64,000 nt of DNA, taken from NCBI GenBank assembly GCA_002914805.1, contig JXTB01000024.1, forward strand, positions 384,847-448,846. The letters run 5' to 3'. The notes under the pieces are model-generated. The model did not search any database and was not told the DNA's origin. It was given only the letters and a program-made list of their open reading frames with translations. The stretch comes from Parasponia andersonii (taxonomy: Eukaryota; Streptophyta; Magnoliopsida; Rosales; Cannabaceae). Position numbers and translations under genes: made by a program. Below, one piece after another: positions 1-12,784 of this stretch. Within the stretch, counting starts at the first letter, position 1. The number at the start of each line of letters is the position of its first letter.

Positions 1-789
1 AATTATTTATTTTTCAGTAACTATACTTATTTATTTATTAATCAGTGTATTCCCTTTTTTCCCTTGCAATGATAATTTTTTTTAAAAAAAAAAAACCACA
101 TATTTTTATGGGAAAATTAAACAGCTTATAAAAGATCCAATTTTAAAAAGATTTACTACGACATTTTGTTTTTTTTTTTTCTAATAGGGCAGCTTATAAA
201 GATTCAATTTTAAAAAGATTTGTTATAACATACTATCACAAAGTAATATTATCTCATATTTTTTTCCACAATTTTAAAATAAGTTAAGGCATGGACAAAA
301 GAAAAAAGGAAAAAACAAAGGCATGATCTTCACTTCAAAAAAAAAAATCTAAAACCTAAAAAACGAAGAGGAGAGATCAATGTTTCTGTAAAAACACGAA
401 GAATGCTATGGACACACGATGAGAATCATCATGTAGAGAGTGATACAAAATTGCGGGGAATAGAGGATGAAAGCCGGTAATTTAAAGGGTTAAGTGTCTA
501 TTTGGAAGTTCGACTTTTTTGTAATTTAAACTATATGTTTTGATTTATGCAAAATGACACTCTAATATTTTGAAATTCAGAAAATTTGTATAATTTGTCC
601 GCATGTTTATAATTTTATTTTCTAAAAAATTGCAAATTCAAACTCAGAAAATATTTTTCTTATTTCCAAATGGTTAAAATAATTACAAGAAAAATATCAT
701 TTGGACTAACATAAATTGGTAAAAATCCCTCCTACATAGAGGCGGATTTTTTCTTATCCTACACTAGAAATCCCCTTATTTTTTATTTT

Positions 790-1357
790 GGGGTTATTAT
801 TGAAAAAATTGAGTTTTTTAATTTTAACAAAAAAACCCCTAGACTTTTGATTATATCAAAAAAAAAAAAATATTGTCTTTGTTTAATTTTAAGAAAAAGA
901 ACCTTATATTTTTAGTTATATCAAATAAAACTTTTGGATCATGAAATCGAATCAAATTAGCCTATGAAATAAGTCAAATGACTTATTTTTCCTTAATGTA
1001 TGCTATCATGTATGACTATGAGAGGATATTTACATTGACAGACGAAAATTATGTCATTCTATATTAAAAATGTTGATTTTTTAGTTAAAATGAATTTAAA
1101 AGAAATAGTTCCTAAGTATAGAATACTTAAAAGGTAAATCAGTTCTTAATCATTTTATATATCCGTTGATTAAATATCTGTTTTAGGTTCAATTTGAATG
1201 AATTTCAAAATTTTAAGATTTTATTTGATATAATCAGAAATCCAGAGTTTTTATTGCTAAAATTAAAAAAAAATTAAAGTTTTATTTTATATAACAAAAA
1301 ACTTAAGGTTTTTTTGCTAAAATAAAAAAATCTAAAATTTTCTTTTAATAATAATCC
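790..1357. mobile_element. Non-autonomous inverted-repeat (foldback/MULE-like) element
   Basis: The arms at about 790-965 and 1180-1357 are reverse complements of each other over roughly 170 bp, with many small differences. Each arm contains two related sub-blocks of the form AACAAAAAAACC...TGATTATATCAAA followed by AAGAAAAAGAACC...AGTTATATCAAATAAAA, so the termini are internally duplicated. The ~215 bp centre has no coding capacity. Long, internally repeated termini are typical of foldback or Mutator-like non-autonomous elements. I could not identify a target-site duplication, so the ends are good to about 10 bp. Confidence 0.55.
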
Positions 1358-2875
1358 TTTCTATTTATATTGGATAAAATTTTTAATTTATATTTTTATA
1401 TCAAATTGCACAAACCACATGTATTGTCAAAAGTGAAAGGCTGAAGTTTGAGTTTCTAGTAAACTCAAAAAACATAAAATCAGAATAAATAATAATTAAA
1501 ACTAGTTTTAATTATTGAAAATAATTTTTTTGAAAAAGAAAAACGTCAAAAGTGGTGATCAACTGAGGTGGAGGAGTGTGGTCGACGGGCAATGCGTGAT
1601 CATTTTCTTTCCCTATTTTGTGACCATTTATTTTTATTTTTATTGTAATTTTAATTGAATTTAAAAATTCAAACTTCTTTAGTTTTAATAAGTATTTTTC
1701 TTTACTTAGAGTTTAAGGAGAAAAATGTTTTTTTCTCCTTTTTTTTTTTTAAAACAAACTCAAACTTTAATTTTGACCATATACAGTGACCATATATAGA
1801 TATGATGTTTTGATAGAAAATACAAAAACATATTGTTTAGCGAAAAAACCCACATCAATATCTTGTCCTGACACCTAATATAAATAGATGCCCTTTTTCA
1901 ATCTATGTACAAATATACCCATGTTTTAAGTTTATTCTCATTAAATTCCAATTTTAACCTCCTTAAGATTATCTTCTAAAACAAAATAAATGAAAAGTTA
2001 AAAGGAGTTTTCCCTTGGACCCCTGCATGCTTCCTTCAGCGAAATCTGAAAATCGCCTCTTCACGTTGTCGTCTTCCAAATGCTTGAGATTATTGTCGCC
2101 CTAATCCTAGTAGTTATATTACATTGTTACCACATTTCGTCCTCTTATGAGTGGCAATTTCAAAATATTCTATTTGAAAATGAACTGATAACTTCGAGGA
2201 TAGGATAAGAAAAAAAAGGCTTCTTTAGGTACTACAAGATCTCTTTATTTATTTATTTATTTTGAGCTTTGGTTTATCTTAATTTTGATTGTATTGTGGT
2301 CCTTTTTTTTTTTTTTTTGCAAACTTCCAATGGCCTCCTTTTTTTTTTTTTTAATGCGATGTCGGTTTCTTCCTTGTTTTGGCATTGGTAGTTTCTTGGT
2401 CTCTTTGTAAATTAATATCTATTTGGAGGGAAAAAAAAATTGAAGACATGGTTCATTCTGTCCAGTTGAGAATTGTCTCTCGTGTGTTTTTCTCTTTTTT
2501 GACCCCAAAAAAATAGAGTGAGGTAAATAAAGATCTACAAGTATCCAATATGTTGGTTAATCCTCACTTCTGTACATAGCTAAACAAATTTCTGATTATG
2601 TGCCAATGAAGGGTGAGAATTTAAAGGCTTTGAATTAAGTAGATAAACTCCAAAAGTAACCAAAATCAATGGTAGGATTCAAGCAAAGAGGCTAGAAATA
2701 GTGGTTATAACATACATGTACTATGCAAAGTAATTCTAGTTTTCGATTTCCATGGTTAACTGTAGTCAAGAGGAAAAAGATAGTGGCTGATCACTGAGTG
2801 ACCGGATTGGAAACCGAGTTATGTGCTAAGTATTTAATTGAAAGATAAAATGGTCACTAATCCAATTAATTATCT

Positions 2876-3361
2876 TGATAAGTAAAATAATTAGTGATAC
2901 ATTACTATATATGAGTAGTAAATTAGTGGTATATCATTGTATATTAATAGTATATGCGTGTCTTTTTTTCCCTAGATCATGACAAATGAGTAATATACCA
3001 CTTTATGCGGTGGTCAATAAATAATTTATTAAGAGAATAATGATAAATATGCAACTATAAATAAGTTATATATTTTGAGATCGTAGTAAATAAAGAATAT
3101 ATTACCTCATAATAGTAGTAAATAAGTAATTTATTAAGAGTGTAATGATAATTATGCTATTGCAAATAAGTGATATTATTTAGATTATGGTAAATACATA
3201 ATATACCAATTTATAATAATGATAAATAAATAATTTATAATGTATATAATTGGTAAATATGTTATTGTATATATATGTAATTAATTTTTTTGAGGTCACA
3301 GTTAATAAATGATATAGTAATTTATAATAGTGATAAATAAATAATTTATCAAAAATAAAAT
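2876..3361. repeat. Degenerate ~104-112 bp minisatellite, about 4.5 copies
   Basis: The phrase '(g)ataaataaataattta' recurs at 3011, 3115, 3219 and 3331, giving periods of 104, 104 and 112 bp. A second conserved phrase, 'gat(c/t)(a/g)tg(g)(t/a)aaat...aatataccactttata', precedes each of these. A more diverged, longer unit begins near 2876. The array is non-coding; the apparent 78-residue minus-strand frame across it simply reads the repeats. Confidence 0.6.
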
Positions 3362-3947
3362 AGTAGACTCTAATTATGATTATTATGAAAAAGGATATAT
3401 TTGTACATAAAATCAAAAAAAAAAAAATATCTACTAAAATTATATCCTCAAAATGAGTTATTTTTGTTCAATCCCGTTGTTTATCCGTGAATTAGTCAAA
3501 GAAAACACGCAATGTGGCTGACATCCACGATCACTATTGGCAGATGTCTTTGAACAAAATGCGTCTTTTTTTGTATTCTAAGACAATTAGAAATTACTCT
3601 TTCAAACATGGCATTACTCTTTCAAAATTACAGAAAAATACGAATGTGTGTCTACTTTTGGACACTCGTGAAAAAACTAAGACTATAACTAAAACCAAGA
3701 GTGAACAAACAAAAGATAATAATGATTTAAAATCTGCCATTCTCTTAAAATTCCGAAACTAGGATAAATTTGGTGTCATGTAAACGTATTGAATTTTGAG
3801 AGGGGAAAAAAAAAAAGAAAAGGAAAAAAATAGAGAAAGAGAAGACTGCAAAATTAAATAAAATTTAAAAAGGGAGATTTTTGTTTTATTTAGGAAAGGT
3901 TCTCTCTTTTCGAGTAGGAAATCCATTTATTCTTCCTTCCTTGCTTG

Positions 3948-4036
3948 CCTATATTTCTTTAAAAATATTTTCTTGTCCGAATTGTCACACCTATATTTCT
4001 TTAAAAATATTTTCTTGTCCGAATTGTCACACCTAT
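3948..4036. repeat. 42 bp direct repeat, about 2.1 copies
   Basis: The unit starting CCTATATTTCTTTAAAAATA and ending GAATTGTCACA is present at 3948-3989 and again, identical, at 3990-4031, followed by the first few bases of a third copy. Perfect identity suggests a recent tandem duplication. Confidence 0.9.
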
Positions 4037-5477
4037 CAAATTAGAATTATATTTTTCTTATTGTTGAAAGTGTATTCGCTAGAGAAATAAATAAAGAAAA
4101 TCCAACTATGTAAAATGGCCACAGTCCACATCCTCAATAGTCATAACATGGTTAATGACGTCTATTCCATATGTGGATGGTTGACTTTTTAATATTCAGA
4201 ATTTGATTACTCGATTTGTTAATAAAAAACGACTATCAACATAATAGTGTTTTTTTTCACTTCTTCAAATAATTATCAAGGAGAAGAAACTAATAATCTT
4301 TCATTTTAATTCTTTACTTTGCCCCAAAGAAGCAATTGCTTTTGTTATCCTATAGTTTCTGGACAAAAACAAGTGCATTAAAGGTAAATTATTACTTCCA
4401 TAAATAAATAATAAAAAAATCGAAATCGACATTAATAAATAAGGTAATTGAGAATAGTTCCAATTCATGAACAGTTGCAGTGTTCCATAAATAAACCTTA
4501 TTGATTAAATGTCACTTATAATGTGAAATTACTAGATTACCTCCTCCTTCTATTTTCCATTTTTCAATGGTGGTTGAGTGGTTCTATTTTTACACCTCAG
4601 ACTATTTTTCTCACACTTTAACTAAAATCAGTCATTATTTAAATTCTAAAATTTCATTAGAGTTCTAATAACACTAATTTTTTCCAAAATAGCCTTTATG
4701 GTTTATCTTTATCCATTCACTATTTTTGCACTCATCATCATCATCATCTTCTTCTTCTTCTCTATCGCCTTACAACTCTATTATGCATTAGCAAATCTGT
4801 CACACTCTAAATCTGGCCCTATAAGCATTCAGTTCTTTCTCTTTTTCCTCACCCAAAAATATATTTTGTCTATTACTCTCCTCTCCCCTCTTCTTTTTTC
4901 TCCTAATCCATTCTTAGGGCTTGGATTAATTTGACCTCTTTTAGTAATCATTCAGTGCTAGATTACAGCGATTTCAGTCCTATACACTATTCTTAACCTT
5001 AGTTTATTTTTAAAACCGATTATAAATTCTGTTTTCAGAAAAAAAAAAAAAAAAAAGACTATAAAATTTTGGCTGACAAGAATGTGCAAATCCAAAAATA
5101 GTTTAGTATTAACCAACACCAACTTGTAGTCATGATTATCTAAATTAAGTCGAGACCTTGAATTATAGCTTGAAGAATAAGTCCTATCTTATTCTATTCA
5201 ACGATATACGGTGGTTTATGTAGAGGTAGTGTGGAAATTTAATAAGATAAATGCAATCTTTCACAAAGATGTCCAAAGATTCTTTCTTAAAAAAAAAAAA
5301 AAAACAAAACAAAAAGAAAAACAAAATTTAAAGGAGAGGTAGTGTGAATAATATTTTTTTAAAAAGTTGTATACTTAAAAGTAATTTTAATGAAGGTTAT
5401 TTTTGTAATAAAATATTATGTTTGAATAAGATGTGGATAGACTATTTTTCAATAAGATATTTAATAGATAAATGACA

Positions 5478-6195
5478 GTATCGGTCATTGAACTATGTTG
5501 AAAATCTCGCTTTAGTCATTACAATTTTTATCAATTTGGTATTTAAACCATTTAAAATACTCCAGAAAAAACTCACTTTAGATATAACAAATTTTTATCA
5601 ATTTAGTCCTTAATCCATTAGAAATATTCCATGCTAGTCCCTATTGTTATATATTCTGTTTCATTGGGGAGCACATAAGACCTACATATTCATCAGTACT
5701 ATTCAATTTAATTTATATCTATTTCATATCCACGTGCAGAAGTGAATACTTTAGAAAATTTAAACATAAAATGTAGCCACATAAAATTGAGAATAAAAGT
5801 GTTGTATAACTAGTTGAGCAAAAATCAACTTCACATTAGACAATAATGTCTTTTAAAACCTTTCCAAAATTTGATATTTTGCTTAAATAAATTAAACATA
5901 AGTTGTGTCCCTTATGCAATAAAATGTACATACACAAAGGGGAAAAATTGGAATACCAAAATCTCACACCAAAAATTTATACAAATGATGTGGCATGGCA
6001 TCATTTTTAGTCACATTATTTAACTGGTGTAATCCCATTTAAAATATGAAGTAAATTTTGATATCTTTATCATTTACTCCTCCAGGAAAAGTTCTTTAAA
6101 TGAACACTATTTTAATAGTCTAAAAACCAAGACGACGAAATTTTAACAAAGGAATCAAAGTGAGACTTCCTCATGGCTTAGGTTCAACAGAATCA
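5478..6195. mobile_element. Probable decayed inverted-repeat transposon
   Basis: The left arm (from about 5481: 'tcggtcattgaactatgttg', then phrases of the type 'tttagtcattacaatttt', 'aaaccatttaaaatactcc') resembles the reverse complement of the right arm ending near 6195 ('gttgaacc...aagtctcactttgattcctttgttaaaattt'). The left arm contains a partly duplicated sub-block ('aatttttatcaatttagtcc'). Wording of the 'TTGAACTATGTTG...TCACTTTAGTC' type is common at the termini of plant non-autonomous elements. The arms are much diverged, so boundaries and class are uncertain. Confidence 0.4.
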
Positions 6196-6823
6196 CGTGG
6201 CATCAATTCTTTGACTGCAAATGAATTCAAACAATAAAGTTTGACGGAAGAGTTAAAAAATAAAAGAAAAAAAAAAGCTTGGGAAAGACTACTCATTCTA
6301 AACGCTTTTTGCTATAATCTAAATCTATATCTCTTATAGCAAATTTTATTTTTGTCCAAACAATAATTTATTCCATCGGTACGAAAATCACAAAAACATA
6401 AGTGAACATAAAAGGCATAGGTTGACTTAGCATATTTAATGAAACATAAAGATAGATGATATCTTTGACTGCATAAAGTATTCGGGATTCCAACACATCA
6501 ACAAAGATTTGAGCACATACTTAATCCTAGGCATTTCTTGAGAAGAAAGCTCAAACCTGATTATCTTATCTACATCAAGAGAAGTAACATATAAAATAGT
6601 CAATGATGACAAACCCCCAAATCAAAAGACAGAAAAGAGACGAAGTCTTCTTGTAAATTCCACAAACAAAATGGAAGAGGAAAAAAAAACTACCTCCAAT
6701 ACTAAGCTGGTAGCTGAAAAATATAACAAGGGATAAAATCATCAGCCCGTCAAATTTAGTTTTACACCAAGCTCAACGCAAGCCATAGAATCTTTACCCT
6801 CTTTCTTATGTTTTTCAAATCCA

Positions 6824-9800
6824 TCATGAACCACAGCAAGCTGTCTTCGGTGCTGCTTGACCACCAGTGGCACCTTGGTCTGGTTGATTAATCCTAATTG
6901 TCTGAGGCTGTAACATCAAAGTGAAACACCGATATGATCCCACCTTGGGTGGAAGAAAATTGATGCTTTTTGAAAAGCAGGAAATAATGGAGGAAAAAAT
7001 AGTCAAAAAGATAATTGAGAGAAGAAGGTGCACCTCAGCACCCTTGGAGTCAGATTCTGCAAGCCTTTGCTTAATGTCCCTTGCTATTGAAAAGAAAACT
7101 TCCTCCACATTCAAATTTGTCTTTGCACTCTGTAGAACGTAGTATTTTGAAATAAGCATGAGAAAACACCACACGTTCATCCCCATGTAGACTTGAGCTT
7201 AGAGCATAATACTACTTACAGTTTCAAAGAACTTGATACCATATTCATCAGCAAGAGCTTGACCCTTGGAGGTAGGAACAGCCTAGAGAATAAAGGAGAA
7301 ATATAAAAGAAATTTATTTTCGGTAACACATTTGACATGCACACAACCAAGGCAGAAAAGACATATTAAAATGAGGAGCTCATCTCAAGCATCCAACGTT
7401 TAAAATGAAAACAGAAAACAAAAAGAAAAAGTCCTAACTTCATCCAAAACTCTTCATCATGCAAGGAGGTGACAACAAGAGATGTCAGCACAACAGAACA
7501 GGTGCAAGCATGGGCACAAACACATTCATTGTTATTAATTTCATGCCAGAAGGGGATTAAGCGAAAAGGAAAAAAATACAAAAGTTTTTATCTGCAAGTG
7601 ATTAACAACAAATACCCACCCTTTTGCTCTCATCCATGTCAGCCTTGTTCCCCACCAAAATCTTGTTTACATTGTCAGAAGCATGTTGTTCAATGTTGCG
7701 AATCCAGTTCCTAATGTCTGCATGAAGAGACAATAAAAACCGCTACTGTGATTAAATACAAAAGTTAAACCAGAGATCAAAGTGCCACTACAGCAAATGC
7801 ATTTCTTCAACTATCCAATCCAACCAAGTATAATGGGCATCATGTTAAGGGAGAGGGGGGAAGTTTATAGACTAACATAGAAAATACCATGGAAAGTAAA
7901 TTGTGAAACAATATCCCGCAAGTTGCAAACCGAGAAAGGGAAATCACAATTTTTTGAAAAAAATAAACTAGAGTGATTCAAAAGCAGGCAAGCCATCAAC
8001 AAATCAAACACTATGACAAGGAGAAACAAGGAGTTACTGTTGAATGACGACTCATCGGTAACATCATACACCAGCAAAATGCCCATGGCACCTCGGTAAT
8101 AAGCTGCAGACAACAACAAAAGACATAAGCAGACTTGATATATGACAATTTTCCTGAAAGCAACTAAAAATTAACCAGGCCAGATGTCAACCTGGTGAAA
8201 TCATCCCAACCATCTCGATATAATTCTTCCGGAACTCATAAATATTGATATTAGTTAGTTCCTATATAAGGAATTATTAAGCTTAAAAAGCAAAGTTTCC
8301 ATCATTTTATTTTTCTCCCACAAAACACGTACAATGCATATTTACTGAGCCACAACCCGATTTGAAATAAAAAAGCCAAAATCATTGAAGCCCAGATACA
8401 TGCCTGTGGTAATAGTCCGGAAGNTAATCCTTTTGCCATCAAGCTCAATTGTTCTTATCTTGAAGTCAATGCTGTTAATAGTGGGGTAAAAAGAATCAAA
8501 CGAGATGTTCAACCAAGATCTAAAAGAACAACTAAGCCAACTCAGATCAGTATCCCTTAAATCTCTTTTTTCGTTAACAAATGGGTGGGGAAGGTTGTTA
8601 ATTGGCTAGATTTTAAAAGTGGTTAAACTCTCCTATGGTCCACTTCCTACCCTTGCCTTGCTCAGACCTGAACTCAAGAGACCTCCTTCATCTTGAAAAA
8701 AGGTGTTGGGAGGCCTACACTACAAGGACACCGGCCCATTGACAAAAGGCACTTTGCACAATACATTACACGATTCCCTGATTCATACGCCCATTGCATA
8801 TATGTGTAGGACCTAATATGAATTTCCAGACAGAATTCTAAAATATGTAGTCGACAAATTAAATAAAAGTCATTTTCCTTTCTTATTTGTCATTTATTTC
8901 AGAACAATATATAATGATAACGTGATTCAAGATACAAAGTCCCCATGGATTCAAGAGATACATACCCAATGGTGGTGATAAAACTGGTAGTAAACGAACC
9001 ATCTGAGAAACGCAAAAGCAGACAACTTTTTCCCACACCTGCACAATATTTGTCATACGTTCGTTAGTCACCAAAAACTTGAGTAATGAAATCAATGTTT
9101 CCTGAGTAGATGAACAGTATTCTCCAATAGTTTACCACTAGATTACACACAATCACGTCCAATGCCAAATTTTAAACTCAGATAATAGCCAACTGAGACC
9201 TTTTAGCAGCATGAAAGCCGGTTGAAAAGTAGAAAACAAAAAGACAGTACAAGCAAAAGACGATGCATTGCGGTATGGGTAGTTTTCTACACGTTAAAAA
9301 GTTTAAAAGGTGTTTCAACAAACAAAAATCCAATGGTAACTAGATTAACACAAACTAGCCCAGCATTTTTCGAATGAAAATACTCCTCCATCAAGGGAAA
9401 ATATTATTGAAAAACTGAAGAAAAATGTGAAAGCACCATACCTAGCAAACTAATCTCCAACTAGCCTGGCTAAATGAGAAAAACACGTAGAAAAAACATA
9501 GGTTGAATCTTCAAACAAAACCCATCAAGCAGAAAAAAAAAGTACAACAGTAACTAAACGCCCCAATACAAATTAACTCTGCAAACAAAACCCCTTATGT
9601 GAAAAAATTAAACACAATCAAACATTAATAACTACACTTCATTTCAAATACAAAGTCCACTTATATATATATATATTTATATATATATATCATCTTCTAC
9701 ACATATCAATAAGACATTAAACGAAAAGCCCAACTTAGATCACGAAACCCATCACCCCAAACTACTTAAAAAAAAAAAAAAAAACTTGAAAAAAACCACA

Positions 9801-9936
9801 TTAGATCCCTAAACACAAAAAATTTCTCGGGAAACAAACAATCGGAAAAAATTAACAACTCACCACTATCCCCAATAAGAAGGAGCTTGATGAGGTAATC
9901 GTAATCGGCCCGAGCCCTCGCTGGTGGCGCAGCCAT
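6824..9936 (-). CDS. RABE1: RABE1/Rab8-type small GTPase
   Basis: Rab GTPase of the plant RABE1 (Rab8) group, which directs post-Golgi vesicles to the plasma membrane. Exons by splice sites and protein frame, 5' to 3' on the minus strand: 9936-9864, 9038-8966, 8471-8404, 8103-8038, 7717-7620, 7282-7220, 7129-7034 and 6907-6824. As written they encode 206 residues, beginning [17 protein letters not shown]. Visible motifs are P-loop GDSGVGKS (residues 22-29), switch [14 protein letters not shown]4 GNKAD, G5 ETSAK and a C-terminal CCGS for double prenylation. The G3 block is absent: exon 3 reads KRI-(AnC)-FRTITT, so about 11 residues (LQIWDTAGQE region) are missing exactly at the N at 8424, without frame change. 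Restoring them gives about 217 residues, the usual family length. The intron after exon 3 starts with GC rather than GT. The start follows the family N-terminus. Confidence 0.95.
8424..8424. other. Single N inside RABE1 exon 3 (likely assembly gap)
   Basis: One ambiguous base lies between ATT-A and C-TTC-CGG on the minus strand. Family knowledge places twelve codons (K-L-Q-I-W-D-T-A-G-Q-E-R) here and the window has one, so about 33 bases are missing. The N is best read as a placeholder for an unresolved junction rather than a single unknown base. Confidence 0.8.
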
Positions 9937-10300
9937 GGATTATAGATGTGAACAAATTTCAAAGTTTCTCAAATCGATTCCTTCTCTGCACCCAAATCGA
10001 ACCCAAAAATAAATAAAATATAATCGTACAAAAAATTGAAAGAAAAAATTAGGGAAAGTGTGTGAGAGATCGGGGAGAGGAGAAGGGTTTCAAGGTCTGG
10101 CAATGGCTACCTTTGGCGAAGCTTAGCAAGTGGTCGGCGACATGTGAGAGATTGATTATCTCAGAAAGCGACCCAATGAAAAGGCGAGGAGTTTGAGACT
10201 TTTTGCTTTCCGCGTCTGATACGTGGATGCGTCTCTGTAGATGCCTAGCCACAATTATATCTGCTCTCGGCCGCAGGGGATTATCGCTCTGCGAAATATT
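9937..10300 (-). promoter_or_regulatory. RABE1 5' leader with probable leader intron
   Basis: On the minus strand, a pyrimidine-rich run ending in GGTGCAG (9986-9992) makes a good splice acceptor about 50 bases before the ATG. A possible donor, CCAAAG|GTAGCC, lies at 10110. This would place a short non-coding exon upstream of about 10111, in a locally GC-richer stretch (10050-10290). The promoter should lie upstream of this on the plus-coordinate side. I see no convincing TATA box. Confidence 0.4.
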
Positions 10301-12779
10301 CGTTTTTGAGTTTTAAAGGAAATGATAATGATATTAATAAAAAAAATCAAGGAATCAATCTATTAGCACCCAACTAACCATTTTTTTTCCTTTTTTTTTT
10401 TTTTGACCTTTTTTAAAATATTGTTGGAATCCAACTGTGCAATTATCTAACTCACTATATGACGTTTAATTTTCCATTATAAGTGAAGGAAAAACAAAGA
10501 AATATTCCACTATTATTATTAAAAGTAATCATGTTATTATTGGAAAGCAAAGAAAAAAGAGGAAAAAAATAAAGGAATCTGAAGCTTAAAATTTGATAAT
10601 CCAAGCTGATTAAGAATAACATATTATGTTTAAAATTTGATTGAGTATAGCCTCTAATTTTTTATTATTTTGCTTTTACATTAACTTGCTAATTTGTTAC
10701 ATGTTGAGAACAATGCAACATTTGCAAATTGAAAATAAATAAATAAAAAGTGCAAAGGATGGTCATTCGAGTACGACACTTGATTTATATAACCAATTGT
10801 ATTTAAGATGAAGAAATGGACTCTTGGTACTCTAACTAAGCAACGATTTACGGCAAAAGATTTCGATTGAAAGTTAAGTTCCTTTTAACAAAATGAGCTT
10901 ATTATTCACTCTCAAAAATAAATTTCAATAGATCATTTATTGTTGGCACTTCTTTAATCACGAAGTATAGAACTGGCAATTCATGTTACGATATTGTATT
11001 CGGGTTGATATGATTATGAAATAACATGATAATACTCTTTTTATAATATAATATTATTAATAAATGTGTTAAAAATCTAAATTCGAATATAATATAATTA
11101 ATATATACACCAATTTAATAAATGTGTCATATATTATGACTTATTTGACATAATTACTTATATTTAATATGATTATGCATTAATTAATTCAACTAAACAC
11201 ATGTAATTATATTTAGAATTCATCAAAAACATATTTAAAATATTAAAATGTTAATAAACGTGGTATATTGAGATAATAAGAAAACGATCTATTTAATTAA
11301 ACATGTTATATGAATTATTTTTGGACTAAACAAGTTAATCTAAAATTTACATGTTTATTATACGTATTACATATATCAACTCAAAATTGATACAAAAATT
11401 AAATAAATCACTCAAATATATTTATATCGTGTCATCGTATCATGGAGAAATTTGACAGCATTATTTGATACAAATAATTAACTAAACTCTAAAACTCGTA
11501 GAAAACGAGACAATAAACTAAAAATTAGACTAAATACATCCAACAATAGTTGGCCAAACTCTGATCGGCAATATGGTGATTTTTTTTTAAGAAAATTGAT
11601 ATTGTTTTATATATTTTTTTTCTTATTTTGTATTTTCTTCTTAAGAATCTTATTTTGTATGTATGAGAATAGGAAATTAGATTTATTGTCACTATTTTTT
11701 ATTTTTTTTAATATTTTTTTTGTTATTTGTCTTCTTCTTCTTCCTTTTTTTTTTCAATACAATCTCCATTCTTCTCTCTAACGGTTTTTTAACACAATAA
11801 TGAATCTGTTCATTATTATAAAAGTTTATACTCCATTATTTACATCATATATGCTTGACTTTCAATACAGAATAAAAAAGTACGCTTATTCAAAAAAAGA
11901 TGTTCATTATGCTATTAATTTTGATATTTTCTTTTCTCGTAATATTCTCCAAAAAAAAAAACACACAAAAACTTATTGTAATTATTTTTCTTTGTTGACT
12001 GTTTACATAGGAGCAATATACATCAATATCTTGAAGGAAAAAAATGGAGAAGATAAAAAAGTTGAATTTTAAATGCTAATAGATAGTAAAGTATTCGGAA
12101 GGTGGAAGAAACAAATTCAAAACTATTTACTAATGGGCGTTTTGGTACTTAATGAAAAGCTGAAAGATGCATGAAAAGAATTATCAAAAAAATTTAAAAT
12201 TTTATGAAGGTTCAATTTAGAAAAAGGATGCGAAGAGGGAAAAAAAAATGTGCAATAGAGCTACCAAAAGAAAAAAACAAAATACAACAATCAAATTTGC
12301 TTATTACTTTTATAAAGTTACCATTATTAGTATATTCTTTTTGGTTAATATGTTTTTTAATCTATAAATTTTTTAGTAGTTATAAACTTAGCTACATGAT
12401 AGCCACATCTTCTGTCAAAATGGATCGATCTTAATTAGAATCTTAACATCACCAAGCCAAAAAAAAGTTACGTTAAAATTCATTAGAATTAAGTATAGTA
12501 GTTTTTTCATAGGAAAGTTTTGAAATTAGTACTAATTTATATGTTTATTTAGTGTTTTTTTTAATGTAATTTAATTGAGTAATGATATGTGTAACACTTG
12601 TATATCTTTCATTGGTTGGTGATAATTACACATTAAATAGGATTTATGTAATACATTGTCTAATAATTATAATTAAGTAGTAACATAACATATTATGTAT
12701 TGTTAAGTTCAATAAAGTCCTATGACAATACTGAACTTATTTGGTAATGTTTTTTTTAAATAAAAATAATTTGTTCAGT
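10301..12779. other. AT-rich spacer between RABE1 and the LTR element
   Basis: No gene recognised. Short frames near 11596-12434 are runs of F/I/L/K residues caused by AT-rich sequence, without family resemblance or plausible splice context. The stretch ends at the ATTGT target site of the LTR element. Confidence 0.65.
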
Positions 12780-12784
12780 ATTGT

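Larger units (their letters stand above)
1..6823. other. Gene-poor AT-rich spacer
   Basis: No host gene is recognisable here. The open frames present are short, low-complexity and rich in F/I/L/K/N, as expected from AT-rich DNA. The stretch holds two inverted-repeat elements (about 790-1357 and 5478-6195), a degenerate minisatellite (2876-3361) and a two-copy 42 bp direct repeat (3948-4036), each listed separately. Poly-A and poly-T tracts are frequent. The last few hundred bases should include the 3' UTR of the minus-strand RABE1 gene. Confidence 0.7.

Noticed and set aside
2876-3361. Possible CRISPR-like array
   Set aside because: The repeat period is ~104 bp with degenerate units and no unique spacers. 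This is a plant minisatellite.
4698-4934. 78-residue hydrophobic plus-strand frame
   Set aside because: It resembles a membrane peptide only because of TTC/ATC-rich sequence, with no conserved feature or gene context.
7865-8119. 84-residue minus-strand frame starting [22 protein letters not shown]-like
   Set aside because: It is RABE1 exon 4 read through into its introns, not a separate gene.
10049-10252. 67-residue minus-strand frame upstream of RABE1
   Set aside because: It overlaps the RABE1 leader and promoter and is not conserved in any family I know; more likely leader sequence.
11596-12434. Three consecutive plus-strand frames of 61-90 residues
   Set aside because: Composition is F/I/L/K/N from AT-rich DNA, with no leader, splice logic or family resemblance.
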